Shown here piece by piece: positions 45,701 to 55,879 of a DNA stretch of 64,000 nucleotides. The stretch spans positions 1 through 64,000 of the forward strand of contig CAVVIO010000009.1 in NCBI GenBank assembly GCA_963748095.1, written 5' to 3'. Within the stretch, counting starts at the first letter, position 1. Every line of letters begins with the position of its first letter. Source of the stretch: CAVVIO01 sp963748095. Lineage in GTDB: Bacteria > Bacteroidota > Bacteroidia > Bacteroidales > UBA10428. Below the pieces are notes generated by a model, which had not been told where the DNA came from, made no database searches, and saw only the letters and a program-made list of their open reading frames with translations. The translations under genes and the position numbers were made by a program.

Positions 45701-48700
45701 ATGGTAAAACATTTACATACGAAATTAATGGTGCTCATGCTGTTATTCGTTTTTGGACTAACAACAGGCTTTGCACAAAGCGGCAAAGTTACCGGAAGGG
45801 TGACCGATGCCACCGACGGGCAATCGTTACCCGGAGTTACCATTTTAGTCAAGGGTACTACTATTGGTACAACAACCGATCTTAACGGAAATTATTCCAT
45901 TACCATCGAGCCAAACTCCACGCTTGTTTTCTCATATATAGGATACGAGACACAGGAGATTATTGTACAGCCAAACACAACTGTTAATGTTGTGATGAAA
46001 GTAAAGGCAACAGGTTTGAATGAATTTGTTGTAATTGGCTATGGTGTTCAGAAAAAATCGGATGCAACCGGTTCTGTATCTGTCATTGGGTCAAAAGATT
46101 TCAACAGAGGGTCTATCACCACGCCCACCAGTCTGATGACCGGTAAAATTGCAGGAGTACAGGTAACAACCGGAGGTGGAGCACCCGGAAGCGGGGCCAC
46201 TATCCGTATCAGAAACGGTTCTTCACTTTCGGCAAGCAACGACCCGTTGTATGTCATCGATGATGTGCCAATTGATAACCAGGGTATCGACGGGATGCGG
46301 AATCCCCTGAATACGATAAACCCATCAGATATTGAAAACATCACAATATTGAAGGATGCTTCTGCAACTGCCATTTATGGTTCAAGAGCATCCAACGGGG
46401 TTGTGCTCATAACAACTAAAAAAGGTTCAATTGGTAAAGATAAAAACGGCAAATCCATTCATCTCGAGTACAATGGAAATTTCTCATTGTTCACTGTACC
46501 GAAAAGGATTAATGTTCTTGGTTCTGATGAATTCAAATCGCTTATCAATGAACGGTATGCCGGGAACAACAGTGTTTTGAATCTTCTCGGGAATTCAAGC
46601 ACCGACTGGCAGGATGAAATTTATCAGAATGCCTTTGGTATGGACCATTACCTCAGTGCATCGGGAGCGTATAAATTTTTACCGTACAGAGTATCCCTGG
46701 GATATACGGGAGAAGACGGCATTTTAAAAACCGATAACCTTAGACGTACAACATTATCTGCAGCACTGAATCCGACATTCTTTGACAATCACCTGAAAGT
46801 GAATGTGAATGTTAAATACATGAACATCAAAAACAGGTTTGCCGATAACGGGGCTATTGGCGGTGCAATTCAGTACGACCCGACTAAACCCGTAAATTCA
46901 GATTCGACGTACACTGTTCACTTTGATGATGCTAATGGGAATCCGGATTCATTGATTACAAATTTCGGAGGCTATTATGCATGGATACAGCCGACAGGTG
47001 TTCCGGTTGAACAGGGTTCTGCAAACCCAGTGGCATTGCTTAATATGAAGGAAGATAAATCGACAGCAGATCGTATTATCGGTAATGTTCAGCTCGATTA
47101 CAAGTTTCATTTTTTACCCGAATTAAGGGCAAACCTGAATCTTGGTTTTGATCAATCGACCAGCGATGGCACCGTATATGTTCCGAATTACGCACCCTGG
47201 GTATTCAATGCGGTGAAAGGAGGAGGAACAAACAGAGTTTACAATCAATACAAGAAAAATCAATTGCTCGACTTTTACCTTAATTATGTGAAAGTAGTGG
47301 ACCCGATAAAAAGCAAATTCGATGTCGAAGTTGGTTATTCATGGCAGCATTTCCTCCGTAGTGGAAAGTCCTATGAGACCAATATTCCATACCATCCTGA
47401 AATCGATTCGAATTATATTGTCGCAACCGATACACATTATGGAACAGAAAACTTCCTTGTATCATTCTTTGGCAGGTTCAATTATTCTTTATACGACAGG
47501 TATCTGCTTACCTTTACGCTCCGTGATGACGGTACTTCCAGGTTTTCTCCCGATACACGCTGGGGTTTGTTCCCGGCACTGGCCCTTGGCTGGAAAATTA
47601 AGGATGAACCATGGATGAAAGGAGCAACAGTACTGTCACAACTGAAACTCAGACTGGGTTGGGGTGTTACCGGACAACAAAACATCAACCAGGGCGATTA
47701 TCCCTATCTTGCAAAGTACACGCTGAGTGATCAGAATGCACAATACATTTTAGGAAACGACACGATTTATACCTTCAGACCTGAAGGTTATGATGATAAA
47801 ATTAAATGGGAAGAGACGACAACATGGAATATCGGACTCGACTATGGGTTTGCTAATGACAGGTTCTACGGAACGATTGATTATTATTACAGGCAAACAA
47901 AAGACCTTATTAATTTCATTCCTGTTCCGGCAGGCTCCAATCTGACCAACTATATATTGACCAACATCGGGGATATGGATAATAACGGTTTCGAGTTTTC
48001 GATCAATACACGGCCCGTTGTAAAAACAAATCTGACATGGGATCTGGGATTCAATGCTACATACAATATAAATAAGATCACTAAACTTACCGCTACTGAT
48101 AACCCGGATTACCTTGGAGTGCTTACAGGGAATATTTCAGGAGGGGTAGGAAATACTGTACAGGTTCACTCGGTCGGCTATCCTGCTTATTCATTCTTTG
48201 TGTACGAACAGGTTTACGATGTGGATGGCAAACCGATCGAAGGACTGTATGTCGACAGAAACGGCGACGGTCAGATAACCGATGCCGACCGCTATCATTT
48301 TAAGGATCCTGCTCCGACAGTCTATTTCGGAATTTCTTCCGATTTACAATACAAAAACTGGGATTTTGCTTTTTCAGGCCGTGCCAACTTCGGAAATTAT
48401 GTATATAACAATGTAAGTTCCGAAAATGGTGTGTATGAACGCCTGTATCGTCCGGAAGGCCCGTACCTCGGAAACATTACATCCGATGTAAGTGATGTAA
48501 ATTTCGTAACACCGCAGTATCTTTCAAACTATTATATCCAGGACGGTTCATTTTTCAGGATGGATAATATGTCGCTAAGTTACCAGTTTAAGCATTTAGG
48601 GACTGATCGGTTGAAACTTCTTGTTTCATTTACAGTGAATAACGTTTTTGTTATCACAAAATACAAAGGGCTCGATCCTGAAATATACGGAGGTATCGAT

Positions 48701-48757
48701 AACAGGATTTATCCTCGGCCACGTGTATATGTTCTGGGTGTAAATCTTCAGTTTTAA
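45701..48757 (+). CDS. susC: SusC/RagA family TonB-linked outer membrane protein
   Basis: A 1018-residue outer membrane importer. Signal peptide 1-25, then a carboxypeptidase-like beta domain (VTGRVTDATDGQSLPGVTIL, residues about 29-115), TonB-dependent plug (QKKSDATGSVSVIGSKDFNR) and the SusC signature (ITILKDASATAIYGSRASNG, about 223-242) followed by the beta barrel to an aromatic C-terminus (YVLGVNLQF). With the SusD lipoprotein directly downstream (21-base gap) it forms the usual pair that imports oligosaccharides with TonB energy. The starch/maltodextrin substrate is inferred from adjacent SusE-like and GH13 genes. The frame is intact. Confidence 0.94.
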   Translation: MVKHLHTKLMVLMLLFVFGLTTGFAQSGKVTGRVTDATDGQSLPGVTILVKGTTIGTTTDLNGNYSITIEPNSTLVFSYIGYETQEIIVQPNTTVNVVMKVKATGLNEFVVIGYGVQKKSDATGSVSVIGSKDFNRGSITTPTSLMTGKIAGVQVTTGGGAPGSGATIRIRNGSSLSASNDPLYVIDDVPIDNQGIDGMRNPLNTINPSDIENITILKDASATAIYGSRASNGVVLITTKKGSIGKDKNGKSIHLEYNGNFSLFTVPKRINVLGSDEFKSLINERYAGNNSVLNLLGNSSTDWQDEIYQNAFGMDHYLSASGAYKFLPYRVSLGYTGEDGILKTDNLRRTTLSAALNPTFFDNHLKVNVNVKYMNIKNRFADNGAIGGAIQYDPTKPVNSDSTYTVHFDDANGNPDSLITNFGGYYAWIQPTGVPVEQGSANPVALLNMKEDKSTADRIIGNVQLDYKFHFLPELRANLNLGFDQSTSDGTVYVPNYAPWVFNAVKGGGTNRVYNQYKKNQLLDFYLNYVKVVDPIKSKFDVEVGYSWQHFLRSGKSYETNIPYHPEIDSNYIVATDTHYGTENFLVSFFGRFNYSLYDRYLLTFTLRDDGTSRFSPDTRWGLFPALALGWKIKDEPWMKGATVLSQLKLRLGWGVTGQQNINQGDYPYLAKYTLSDQNAQYILGNDTIYTFRPEGYDDKIKWEETTTWNIGLDYGFANDRFYGTIDYYYRQTKDLINFIPVPAGSNLTNYILTNIGDMDNNGFEFSINTRPVVKTNLTWDLGFNATYNINKITKLTATDNPDYLGVLTGNISGGVGNTVQVHSVGYPAYSFFVYEQVYDVDGKPIEGLYVDRNGDGQITDADRYHFKDPAPTVYFGISSDLQYKNWDFAFSGRANFGNYVYNNVSSENGVYERLYRPEGPYLGNITSDVSDVNFVTPQYLSNYYIQDGSFFRMDNMSLSYQFKHLGTDRLKLLVSFTVNNVFVITKYKGLDPEIYGGIDNRIYPRPRVYVLGVNLQF

Positions 48758-48778
48758 TCTTTTAAAATCAGTTCAATC

Positions 48779-50374
48779 ATGAAAAAAATATTAAATATAA
48801 TTTTACTTACAGCAGGGTTGATGCTTGTATTTTCTTCCTGTGTCAAGGATCTTGATACGGTTCCGTTTGATTCGAGTGTAGCTACCACAATCAGTGTGTA
48901 TGAGAATCCTGCAGCTTACAAAGAGGTACTTGCAAAATTATATGGTGGACTTGCACTTTCTGGTCAACAGGGACCAGCAGGAAAACCGGATATCAGCGGT
49001 ATAGATGAAGGTTTTGGACAGTATCTGAGAGGATACTGGTATATGCAGGAACTTACGACCGATGAAGCCGTAATCGCATGGAACGACCAGACCATTAAAG
49101 ATTTGCACTGGCAAACCTGGGGTTCGAGTGATGTGTTTATCGCTGCATTTTATTACAGGATTTTCTACCAGATTTCTGTTTGCAATGAGTTTATCCGTCA
49201 AACAACGGATGCCAAACTTGATGAACGCGGAATAGGAGATCAATACAGAGAAGATATCCATTATTACCGTGCTGAAGCCCGTTTTTTAAGGGCATTAAGC
49301 TACTGGCACGCGCTCGATTTATTCGGCAATGTACCTTTTGTGACTGAAAATGATGAAGTAGGTGCATTTTTTCCAAATCAGATTGATAGAGCCGGATTAT
49401 TTAATTATATCGAAAGCGAGTTAAAATCCATCGAACCCTTATTGGTACCGGCCCGTCAGAATGAATACGGACGTGCTGATCAGGGAGCCGACTGGATGTT
49501 GCTTGCAAAATTATACCTCAATGCACAGGTATACATCGGTCAACCGAAATATACGGAATGTTTAACCTATTGTAATAAAATTATTGCAGCAGGTTATACT
49601 TTGGAACCCAATTACAGAAAGCTTTTCGGAGCTGACAATGATCATTTGAATGAAGTCATTTTCTCCATAAATTTTGATGGTCTCCACACCCGGACATACG
49701 GCGGCACTAACTTTATCGTTCATGCGGCTATAGGTGGTACTTCAATGGTACCTGGTGATTATGGAATCAAAGGTGGCTGGGGTGGAACAAGAGTAACCCC
49801 TGACTTCGTAAACAAATTTTCTGACATCACTGGAAATACTGATAAACGTGCTACATTCTATACCGATGGCCAGAATTTGGATATTCAGGATATCAGTTTG
49901 TTCACCGATGGTTATGCCGTTACAAAATGGACAAATATTAAGAGTAGTAATGGAGCAGCAGGTTCGAATCTCGATTATCCGGATACAGATTTCCCGATGT
50001 TTAGACTGGCTGATGTTTACCTGATGTATGCCGAGGCTGTGTTAAGAGGAGGCTCAGGTGGTGATATGGGTACTGCACTTAGTTATGTAAACCTTGTAAG
50101 GGAGAGAGCTTATGGTGATACCAGCGGGGACATTAGTGCAGGTGATCTAACTCTTGATTTTATACTGGACGAAAGAGCACGTGAGTTGTATGGGGAGTGT
50201 CATAGACGGACCGACTTGATCAGGTATGGCTATTTCACCGGCGACCAGTATCTTTGGCAGTGGAAGGGCAAAGCCCATGACGGTATTGCTACCGACAGTC
50301 ATTTTAATTTGTTCCCGATTCCTTCTTCCGATATGGCTGCCAATCCGAATCTGGTGCAGAATCCAGGATATTGA
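48779..50374 (+). CDS. susD: RagB/SusD family nutrient uptake lipoprotein
   Basis: A 531-residue surface lipoprotein with the lipobox Cys at residue 21 (MLVFSSC). It has the helical TPR-like SusD fold with typical phrases: YWYMQELTTDEAVIAW, YHYRAEARFLRALSYWHALD-type helix (here HYYRAEARFLRALSYWHALD), FPMFRLADVYLMYAEAVLRG, YVNLVRERAYG and LDFILDERARELYGECHRRT. It caps the SusC channel and binds the glycan. It is 21 bases after susC and 26 before the SusE-like gene, so they form one operon. Confidence 0.94.
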   Translation: MKKILNIILLTAGLMLVFSSCVKDLDTVPFDSSVATTISVYENPAAYKEVLAKLYGGLALSGQQGPAGKPDISGIDEGFGQYLRGYWYMQELTTDEAVIAWNDQTIKDLHWQTWGSSDVFIAAFYYRIFYQISVCNEFIRQTTDAKLDERGIGDQYREDIHYYRAEARFLRALSYWHALDLFGNVPFVTENDEVGAFFPNQIDRAGLFNYIESELKSIEPLLVPARQNEYGRADQGADWMLLAKLYLNAQVYIGQPKYTECLTYCNKIIAAGYTLEPNYRKLFGADNDHLNEVIFSINFDGLHTRTYGGTNFIVHAAIGGTSMVPGDYGIKGGWGGTRVTPDFVNKFSDITGNTDKRATFYTDGQNLDIQDISLFTDGYAVTKWTNIKSSNGAAGSNLDYPDTDFPMFRLADVYLMYAEAVLRGGSGGDMGTALSYVNLVRERAYGDTSGDISAGDLTLDFILDERARELYGECHRRTDLIRYGYFTGDQYLWQWKGKAHDGIATDSHFNLFPIPSSDMAANPNLVQNPGY

Positions 50375-50400
50375 TTTTAAATTTAATAAACTTTTAAGAA

Positions 50401-51519
50401 ATGAAAAAACTAACAATAACTTTAGCTTTAATTGCAGGAATCATTGTTTTGTATTCCTGTCAGAAAGAGATAAGGGATCCGAAATTAGATAACAACAAAA
50501 CGATAAGTCCGGCAATGTATGGCCCCGCTGACGGTTCAGCCTATGTTTTAGAGCAAGCAGCGGCGGATAGTAATTTTGCTAAATTTAAATGGTCGTCAGT
50601 TAAATACGATCTCAGTAATCTTCAAGGAGCCAAATATGATTTACAAATGTCATATCATTATTTAGACTCCATTTTTGACAGTATTTCTATGAGTTATAAT
50701 TATACACTCATCAATGGTAATACTGTGATAGCAACAACCGGAGATACTTCATATCAGACAACTGTTTCAAAATTGAATCAAATTTTGCTCAACAATCATC
50801 AGCAAGTAAACAAACCTGATACTGTCGAATTTAGTGTACAGGCTTATCTTACTACTTCTACTCCTTATACGGATGCGGAGTCTGATAAAATTATGCTTAT
50901 TATTACGCCTTATCAGGGACTTGTGACCTATGCTGCACTTTATGTGCCAGGTGATTATCAGGGATGGGCTCCGGATGTGGCACCCAAAATTTATTCTTTT
51001 GAAAATGACGGAATTTATACTGGCTATATTTATTTCCCTGCTGGTGGTACGTATGAATTTAAGTTTACTTCTGACCCTGATTGGGATCACACTAATTATG
51101 GCGTAGGAGCGGATACAACACTGCTGAATACGGATCCTACAGCCGGCAACCTTTCTGTTTGGGCTCCCGGCGGATATTACTTTACGGTCAATACAAATGA
51201 TCTGACCTGGACAAAAACACTTGAAAATTGGGGTGTAATTGGTGAATGGTTAGGTTGGTCAACCGACATCAAACTGAATTGGGATATCACAACGGAGGAT
51301 TTGAGTGTGGTTGTTAATGGTATTCCTGCTGCGGATAATCAAAGGTTTAAATTCAGGGCAAACGATGCCTGGGATATAAACCTCGGTGCTATTGATCCAC
51401 CGGATGGCAAGACGCTAACTCAGGGTGGTGCGGATATTCCTATTCCAAATGGTGGTAATCTCAAATTTATTCTCAGATTTACAACGCCTGAACCCACGTA
51501 TGAGGTAATTCCTCAATAA
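50401..51519 (+). CDS. SusE/SusF-like starch-binding lipoprotein
   Basis: A 372-residue lipoprotein (Cys20 in IAGIIVLYSC). Residues about 40-175 form an N-terminal SusE-type immunoglobulin-like domain (ISPAMYGPADGSAYVLEQAA, FKWSSVKYDL). Residues about 180-275 and 280-372 are two starch-binding-type beta domains (YVPGDYQGWAPDVAPKIYSF, GGTYEFKFTSDPDWDHTNYG, GEWLGWSTDIKLNWDITTED). SusE/SusF proteins sit on the cell surface and hold starch for SusC/SusD. Third gene of the operon, ended by a strong terminator. Confidence 0.86.
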   Translation: MKKLTITLALIAGIIVLYSCQKEIRDPKLDNNKTISPAMYGPADGSAYVLEQAAADSNFAKFKWSSVKYDLSNLQGAKYDLQMSYHYLDSIFDSISMSYNYTLINGNTVIATTGDTSYQTTVSKLNQILLNNHQQVNKPDTVEFSVQAYLTTSTPYTDAESDKIMLIITPYQGLVTYAALYVPGDYQGWAPDVAPKIYSFENDGIYTGYIYFPAGGTYEFKFTSDPDWDHTNYGVGADTTLLNTDPTAGNLSVWAPGGYYFTVNTNDLTWTKTLENWGVIGEWLGWSTDIKLNWDITTEDLSVVVNGIPAADNQRFKFRANDAWDINLGAIDPPDGKTLTQGGADIPIPNGGNLKFILRFTTPEPTYEVIPQ

Positions 51520-51540
51520 AAAAAAGACGTATAAATTTGA

Positions 51541-51577
51541 AAAGGGTTGCCCAAAGATCAGGCAACCCTTTTTTGTT
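51541..51577 (+). terminator. Intrinsic terminator of the susCDE operon
   Basis: AAAGGGTTGCC and GGCAACCCTTT form an 11-bp stem with an 8-base loop followed by a T run, directly downstream of the SusE-like gene. Confidence 0.85.
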
Positions 51578-51663
51578 AAAAGTGGTTAGAGATTTATCTT
51601 TTTGCTGACTAATTTTCAACTTCATTGGTCGGTAATTATACTGTTAGGTTAATTGTTATTCGT

Positions 51664-51671
51664 TATATTTG
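51664..51671 (+). promoter_or_regulatory. Candidate -7 promoter box for the secreted amylase
   Basis: TATATTTG is a perfect TAnnTTTG match, 33 bases before the ATG at 51705 and after the operon terminator, so the amylase probably has its own promoter. No exact TTTG at -33 is visible. Confidence 0.45.
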
Positions 51672-51704
51672 CAGCTACAATAAAAAATCGCAATAATTCT
51701 GATT

Positions 51705-52886
51705 ATGAAAAACAAAATACTATTTTTTTTACTGTCAATTTTTGTAGGTTTTAGTGCCTCCACCCAGACTGTTTACACTGATCCTGCTTTGCCCACTGCC
51801 GATGAGGCTGTGACTGTTTATTTTAATGCAACCGGTACCCCGCTTGAAGGTTATTCAGGGTCATTATATACGCATACCGGGGTTACCGTTAACGGCTCGA
51901 AATGGCAATATGTAATTGGTGACTGGGGAAATAACACTAACCAGCCTCAGTTGACGTCCCTGGGAAATAACTTGTACGAACTGGACATCACACCGACCAT
52001 ACGCGATTTTTACGGGGTTCCTGCAATGGACTCCATCACAGAAATGGATTTTGTATTCAGAAGTGCAGATAATTCTTTACAAACGTCTCCGGATATTTTC
52101 ATAGATGTTTATGAACTCGGATTAAATATTTCGATTGTTTACCCCGATATGGATCCTTTTTTTGTAAATCCTGGTGAAACTATTAATTTTTCTGCAACAG
52201 CTACCGAGGCATTGAATGTTTCTCTTTATGTTGACGATTTATTAATTACAACTGTTACCGGTAATTCATTAACATATCCAATTACTTCAAGTAGTGACAT
52301 AGATTCGAAACACTGGATAAAAGTTGTGGCTTCCGGTGAATTACTGACAGTAGCCGATTCAATATATTACTATGTAAGAGGTGTAACTGAAGTAGCCGCT
52401 TTACCTCCCGGCGTTGTGGATGGTATAAATTATATTGATGACCAGACTGTTACACTAGTTTTGTATGCTCCTTACAAAAATTCTGTATTTGCTTTTGGTG
52501 ATTTCAGCAATTGGGAAATAGGGGCAGAATATAAATTCAAACGAACAACCAGTGACCCTCAATCGACAGATACGCGTTACTGGCTTACAATTACTGGTCT
52601 ACAGGCTGGTACGGAATATGCCTTTCAGTATCTTATCGATGAAAATTTAGTGATCGCTGAACCTTATACCGACAAAGTGCTTGATCCCTGGAATGATTCT
52701 TACATCGATCAAAGTACCTATCCGAATCTGAAACCTTATCCTGCAGGTAAAACAAATGGGATCGTTTCGGTTCTCGAAACCGGCCAGCAGCCTTATAACT
52801 GGCAGGTTGAAAATTTTACTCCGCCCGATGAGAATAACATGGTGGTTTACGAACTGCTGATCAGGGATTTTGTGGCTGGCACATGA
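51705..52886 (+). CDS. Secreted GH13 alpha-amylase, N-terminal part (frameshift-split)
   Basis: The 393-residue open frame has a signal peptide (MKNKILFFLLSIFVGFSAST), a beta domain common in Bacteroidota amylases (residues about 25-145, VTVYFNATGTPLEGYSG), a linker domain, and an E-set/CBM48-like domain (about 240-345, FGDFSNWEIG, YLIDENLVIAEPYTDKVLDP). It reaches the first strand of the GH13 barrel (MVVYELLIRDFVA) and then breaks. One extra G at about 52878-52880 changes gct-gca-cat to gct-ggc-aca-tga. The next frame continues with AHDYQTLIDTLSYFKQLGIN. The whole gene is 51705-54534, about 942 residues. Confidence 0.82.
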   Translation: MKNKILFFLLSIFVGFSASTQTVYTDPALPTADEAVTVYFNATGTPLEGYSGSLYTHTGVTVNGSKWQYVIGDWGNNTNQPQLTSLGNNLYELDITPTIRDFYGVPAMDSITEMDFVFRSADNSLQTSPDIFIDVYELGLNISIVYPDMDPFFVNPGETINFSATATEALNVSLYVDDLLITTVTGNSLTYPITSSSDIDSKHWIKVVASGELLTVADSIYYYVRGVTEVAALPPGVVDGINYIDDQTVTLVLYAPYKNSVFAFGDFSNWEIGAEYKFKRTTSDPQSTDTRYWLTITGLQAGTEYAFQYLIDENLVIAEPYTDKVLDPWNDSYIDQSTYPNLKPYPAGKTNGIVSVLETGQQPYNWQVENFTPPDENNMVVYELLIRDFVAGT

Positions 52887-54534
52887 TTACCAAACATTGA
52901 TAGATACATTATCTTACTTCAAACAGTTGGGAATTAACGCCATTGAACTGATGCCAATCATGGAGTTCGAAGGAAACCTGAGCTGGGGTTACAATCCTTC
53001 TTTTTATTTTGCTCCCGATAAATATTACGGAACAAAAGATAAACTTAAGGAATTTATCGATGTATGCCACGAAAACGGCATCGCCGTTATTCTTGATATA
53101 GCAATGAATGATGCCTTCGGGCAATGCCCCTTAGTTCAAATGTATTTTGATCAGAATTCAGGCGAACCTTCAGCCGAAAACCCGTGGTTTAATGAAGTCG
53201 CTACTCATCCATTCAACGTCGGCTATGATTTTAATCACGAAAGTCCTGCAACAAAATATTTCGTTAAAAGAGTGCACAGTTACTGGTTGACTGAATTTAA
53301 AGTTGATGGATTCCGGCTTGACCTTTCTAAAGGATACACACAAAATGTCACAACAGATGTCAGTGTATGGGGACAATATGACGCTTCACGCATCGCAATC
53401 CTTGAGGATTATGCAGACCATATCTGGTCGGTGAATCCATCTGCCTATATGATTCTTGAACATTTTGCCGAAAATTCGGAAGAAAAGGTACTTTCAGCTT
53501 ACGGAATGATGCTGTGGGGCAACCTTAACTGTAATTACAACCAATCCACAATGGGATATCCAAGTGGCCCTTGTTCCTGGGATTTTTCAGGTATTTCCTA
53601 TCAGCAAAGGAGTTGGTCCGACCCACATTTGGTGGGGTATATGGAAAGCCATGATGAAGAACGCCTCATGGCTAAAAATACATATTACGGAAATTCTTCA
53701 GGTGATTATAATATTAAGGATACAACCATTGCACTTCAGCGGATTGAACAGGCTGCTTGTTTGTTTATTCCTGTTCCTGGTCCAAAGATGATCTGGCAAT
53801 TCGGGGAACTTGGTTATGATTATTGTATTAATTATCCGGGAGCTATTGGCGGCAGCGATCATCGGCTCGATAATAAACCGATTCGCTGGGATTATGAGAA
53901 CGATTACAGACGGAAGGTATTATTCAGAGTGTTTTCTACCCTGATCCACCTGAAAAATACGTACAACGTCTTTCAAACAACTGATTATTCGATGAATGTT
54001 TCGTCTGCTATGAAGACGGTTCATCTGAATGACAATTCGATGAATGTCACCATTCTTGGGAACTTTGATGTAACTCCCGGAAATATTAGCCCCGATTTTC
54101 AGCATACCGGCTACTGGTATGATTATTTTGCCGGTGATTCTATAATGATTGACGATGTAACGGCTAATCTGAATTTTATGCCCGGAGAATTCCGCTTGTA
54201 TACCGATGTGAAGCTGGAAAAACCCGAAATCGGATTGGGTACTTCTGCCGAATATTTTTCTGATGAATCTAATGTTCTGCTTTTTCCAAATCCTGTTCAT
54301 AACCGGTTTACAATTGCGCTAAACTTAGAAAAGAGATCTGATGTTGTAATTTCACTCTTCGGGATCGATGGAAAGAAATTGAAGACGCTGGCGAATTCAA
54401 ATCTCGGACAAGGTTCTCAAAAGCTGACATTCATGACAACCATGGATGACGGTTCTTCGCTGAATCCCGGTTTCTATCTGTGTGAAGTAACTGTAAACGG
54501 AAAGCGTGAAATACTAAAACTATTGATTCAATAA
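52870..54534 (+). CDS. Secreted GH13 alpha-amylase, catalytic and T9SS part (frameshift-split)
   Basis: The open frame has 554 residues; its first few residues are an artefact of the frameshift. The GH13 barrel includes NAIELMPIMEFEGNLSWGYN, VILDIAMNDAFG, VDGFRLDLSKGY (nucleophile Asp), YMILEHFAEN (acid/base Glu) and YMESHDEERLM (third Asp), so catalysis should be possible if the frame is repaired. A C-terminal beta domain is followed by a type A T9SS tail (LLFPNPVHNRFTIALNLEKR, DGSSLNPGFYLCEVTVNGKR). It is probably an outer-surface endo-acting amylase, like SusG, that makes oligosaccharides for SusC/SusD. Confidence 0.85.
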   Translation: MWLAHDYQTLIDTLSYFKQLGINAIELMPIMEFEGNLSWGYNPSFYFAPDKYYGTKDKLKEFIDVCHENGIAVILDIAMNDAFGQCPLVQMYFDQNSGEPSAENPWFNEVATHPFNVGYDFNHESPATKYFVKRVHSYWLTEFKVDGFRLDLSKGYTQNVTTDVSVWGQYDASRIAILEDYADHIWSVNPSAYMILEHFAENSEEKVLSAYGMMLWGNLNCNYNQSTMGYPSGPCSWDFSGISYQQRSWSDPHLVGYMESHDEERLMAKNTYYGNSSGDYNIKDTTIALQRIEQAACLFIPVPGPKMIWQFGELGYDYCINYPGAIGGSDHRLDNKPIRWDYENDYRRKVLFRVFSTLIHLKNTYNVFQTTDYSMNVSSAMKTVHLNDNSMNVTILGNFDVTPGNISPDFQHTGYWYDYFAGDSIMIDDVTANLNFMPGEFRLYTDVKLEKPEIGLGTSAEYFSDESNVLLFPNPVHNRFTIALNLEKRSDVVISLFGIDGKKLKTLANSNLGQGSQKLTFMTTMDDGSSLNPGFYLCEVTVNGKREILKLLIQ

Positions 54535-54590
54535 TTTGGAATCACGTTGTGATCGGAAGTATCCTAAAAAATTGTTAGTTATAAGCAGGA

Positions 54591-55730
54591 ATGAGGTTTT
54601 CGGAGGTTATTGGACAGGAAGGGGTGAAACGGCGCCTGATTAAAACGGTTAAAGACAGCCGTGTAAGCCATGCTCAATTATTTTTAGGGGATGAAGGTAC
54701 AGGTAAACTGGCATTGGCCCTTGCCTATGCGCAATACATCAACTGTGCACAAAGAACCGATGACGATTCATGCGGTACCTGCCCTTCGTGTCTCAAGTAT
54801 GAAAAACTGGTCCATCCCGACCTTCATTTTATATTTCCAACGGCTAAAATAAAGAAGGATGACACCCCGCTGAGTAAAAACTTCCTTGCTCCGTGGCGCG
54901 AATTGCTTCTTGAAAACAAGTGCTATATCAGTTTGCCGGAATGGTTCAATAAAATTGGGATCGAACGCAAGCAGGCCATAATCAACGCGAAAGATTGCAG
55001 CGAAATTTTGCATACACTGAGTTATAAAACATACGAAGCGGATTATAAGGTCATGATCATCTGGATGGTTGAAAAGCTTTTTCATGCAGCAGCTCCAAAA
55101 ATCCTGAAAATACTTGAAGAACCTCCCGATAATACACTGTTCATTCTTATCTCGGAAGACCAGTTGCAGGTTATCAAGACCATCCTTTCAAGAACGCAAC
55201 TGGTGAAAATACCTGGAATTGGCAGGGATGAACTTACGCTGGCACTGAAAGCAGAAAATTTTGATCCGGGGCAAATCAATGATGCCGTTAAACTGGCCAA
55301 TGGCAATTATCTTGAGGCCAGACGCGTGTTGTTGCAGGCGGAGGACGAAAAATTTAATTTTGTTGAGTTTTCAAAGTGGATGCGATTGTGTTTCAACGGT
55401 AAGGTAAATGAAATTGTCGATTTTATTGCTGGTTTTTCTAAACACAGCAGGGAAAAACAAAAAGATTTTTTGAATTATGTTTTACGGCTTATCCGTGAGA
55501 GTATGCTAATTAATAACGGGTTAGAAGAAACAGTTAGGATAAACAAGGATGAAGCAGGATTTATATACGGCGCCGGGACTAAACGATTTTATCCTTATGT
55601 AAATTCCCGGAACAGTGCATTAATAGCAAAAGAACTGAATGACGCCATTTATCATATCGAACGGAATGCAAATGCAAATGTCCTGTTTCTTGATTTGTCG
55701 CTTAAACTGGGAACATATCTTAAAATGTAG
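54591..55730 (+). CDS. holB: DNA polymerase III subunit delta prime
   Basis: A 379-residue clamp-loader subunit. AAA+ region: FSEVIGQEGVKRRLIKTV at the start, a P-loop-like GDEGTGKLALALAYAQ, a zinc-binding cluster (INCAQ, DSCGTCPSCLKYE), HPDLHFIFP, the helix KILKILEEPPDNTLFILISE and LSRTQLVKIP in place of the usual SRC motif. The frame is intact. It precedes the ricT-like gene and gldH, an arrangement known in Bacteroidota. Confidence 0.9.
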   Translation: MRFSEVIGQEGVKRRLIKTVKDSRVSHAQLFLGDEGTGKLALALAYAQYINCAQRTDDDSCGTCPSCLKYEKLVHPDLHFIFPTAKIKKDDTPLSKNFLAPWRELLLENKCYISLPEWFNKIGIERKQAIINAKDCSEILHTLSYKTYEADYKVMIIWMVEKLFHAAAPKILKILEEPPDNTLFILISEDQLQVIKTILSRTQLVKIPGIGRDELTLALKAENFDPGQINDAVKLANGNYLEARRVLLQAEDEKFNFVEFSKWMRLCFNGKVNEIVDFIAGFSKHSREKQKDFLNYVLRLIRESMLINNGLEETVRINKDEAGFIYGAGTKRFYPYVNSRNSALIAKELNDAIYHIERNANANVLFLDLSLKLGTYLKM

Positions 55731-55879
55731 ATTTGACCCGGTGCCCTTTGATTTTGAGGTGTTCCGGGAGAGATCGGCTAAAGTTTTAAGTACATTTCGC
55801 AACATTATCTCAGGTAATTAGTTAAATCCTGGTATAAGATTTAAAAAATAGTATTTTTGAGAAAAATTCTCAGGTCTTC

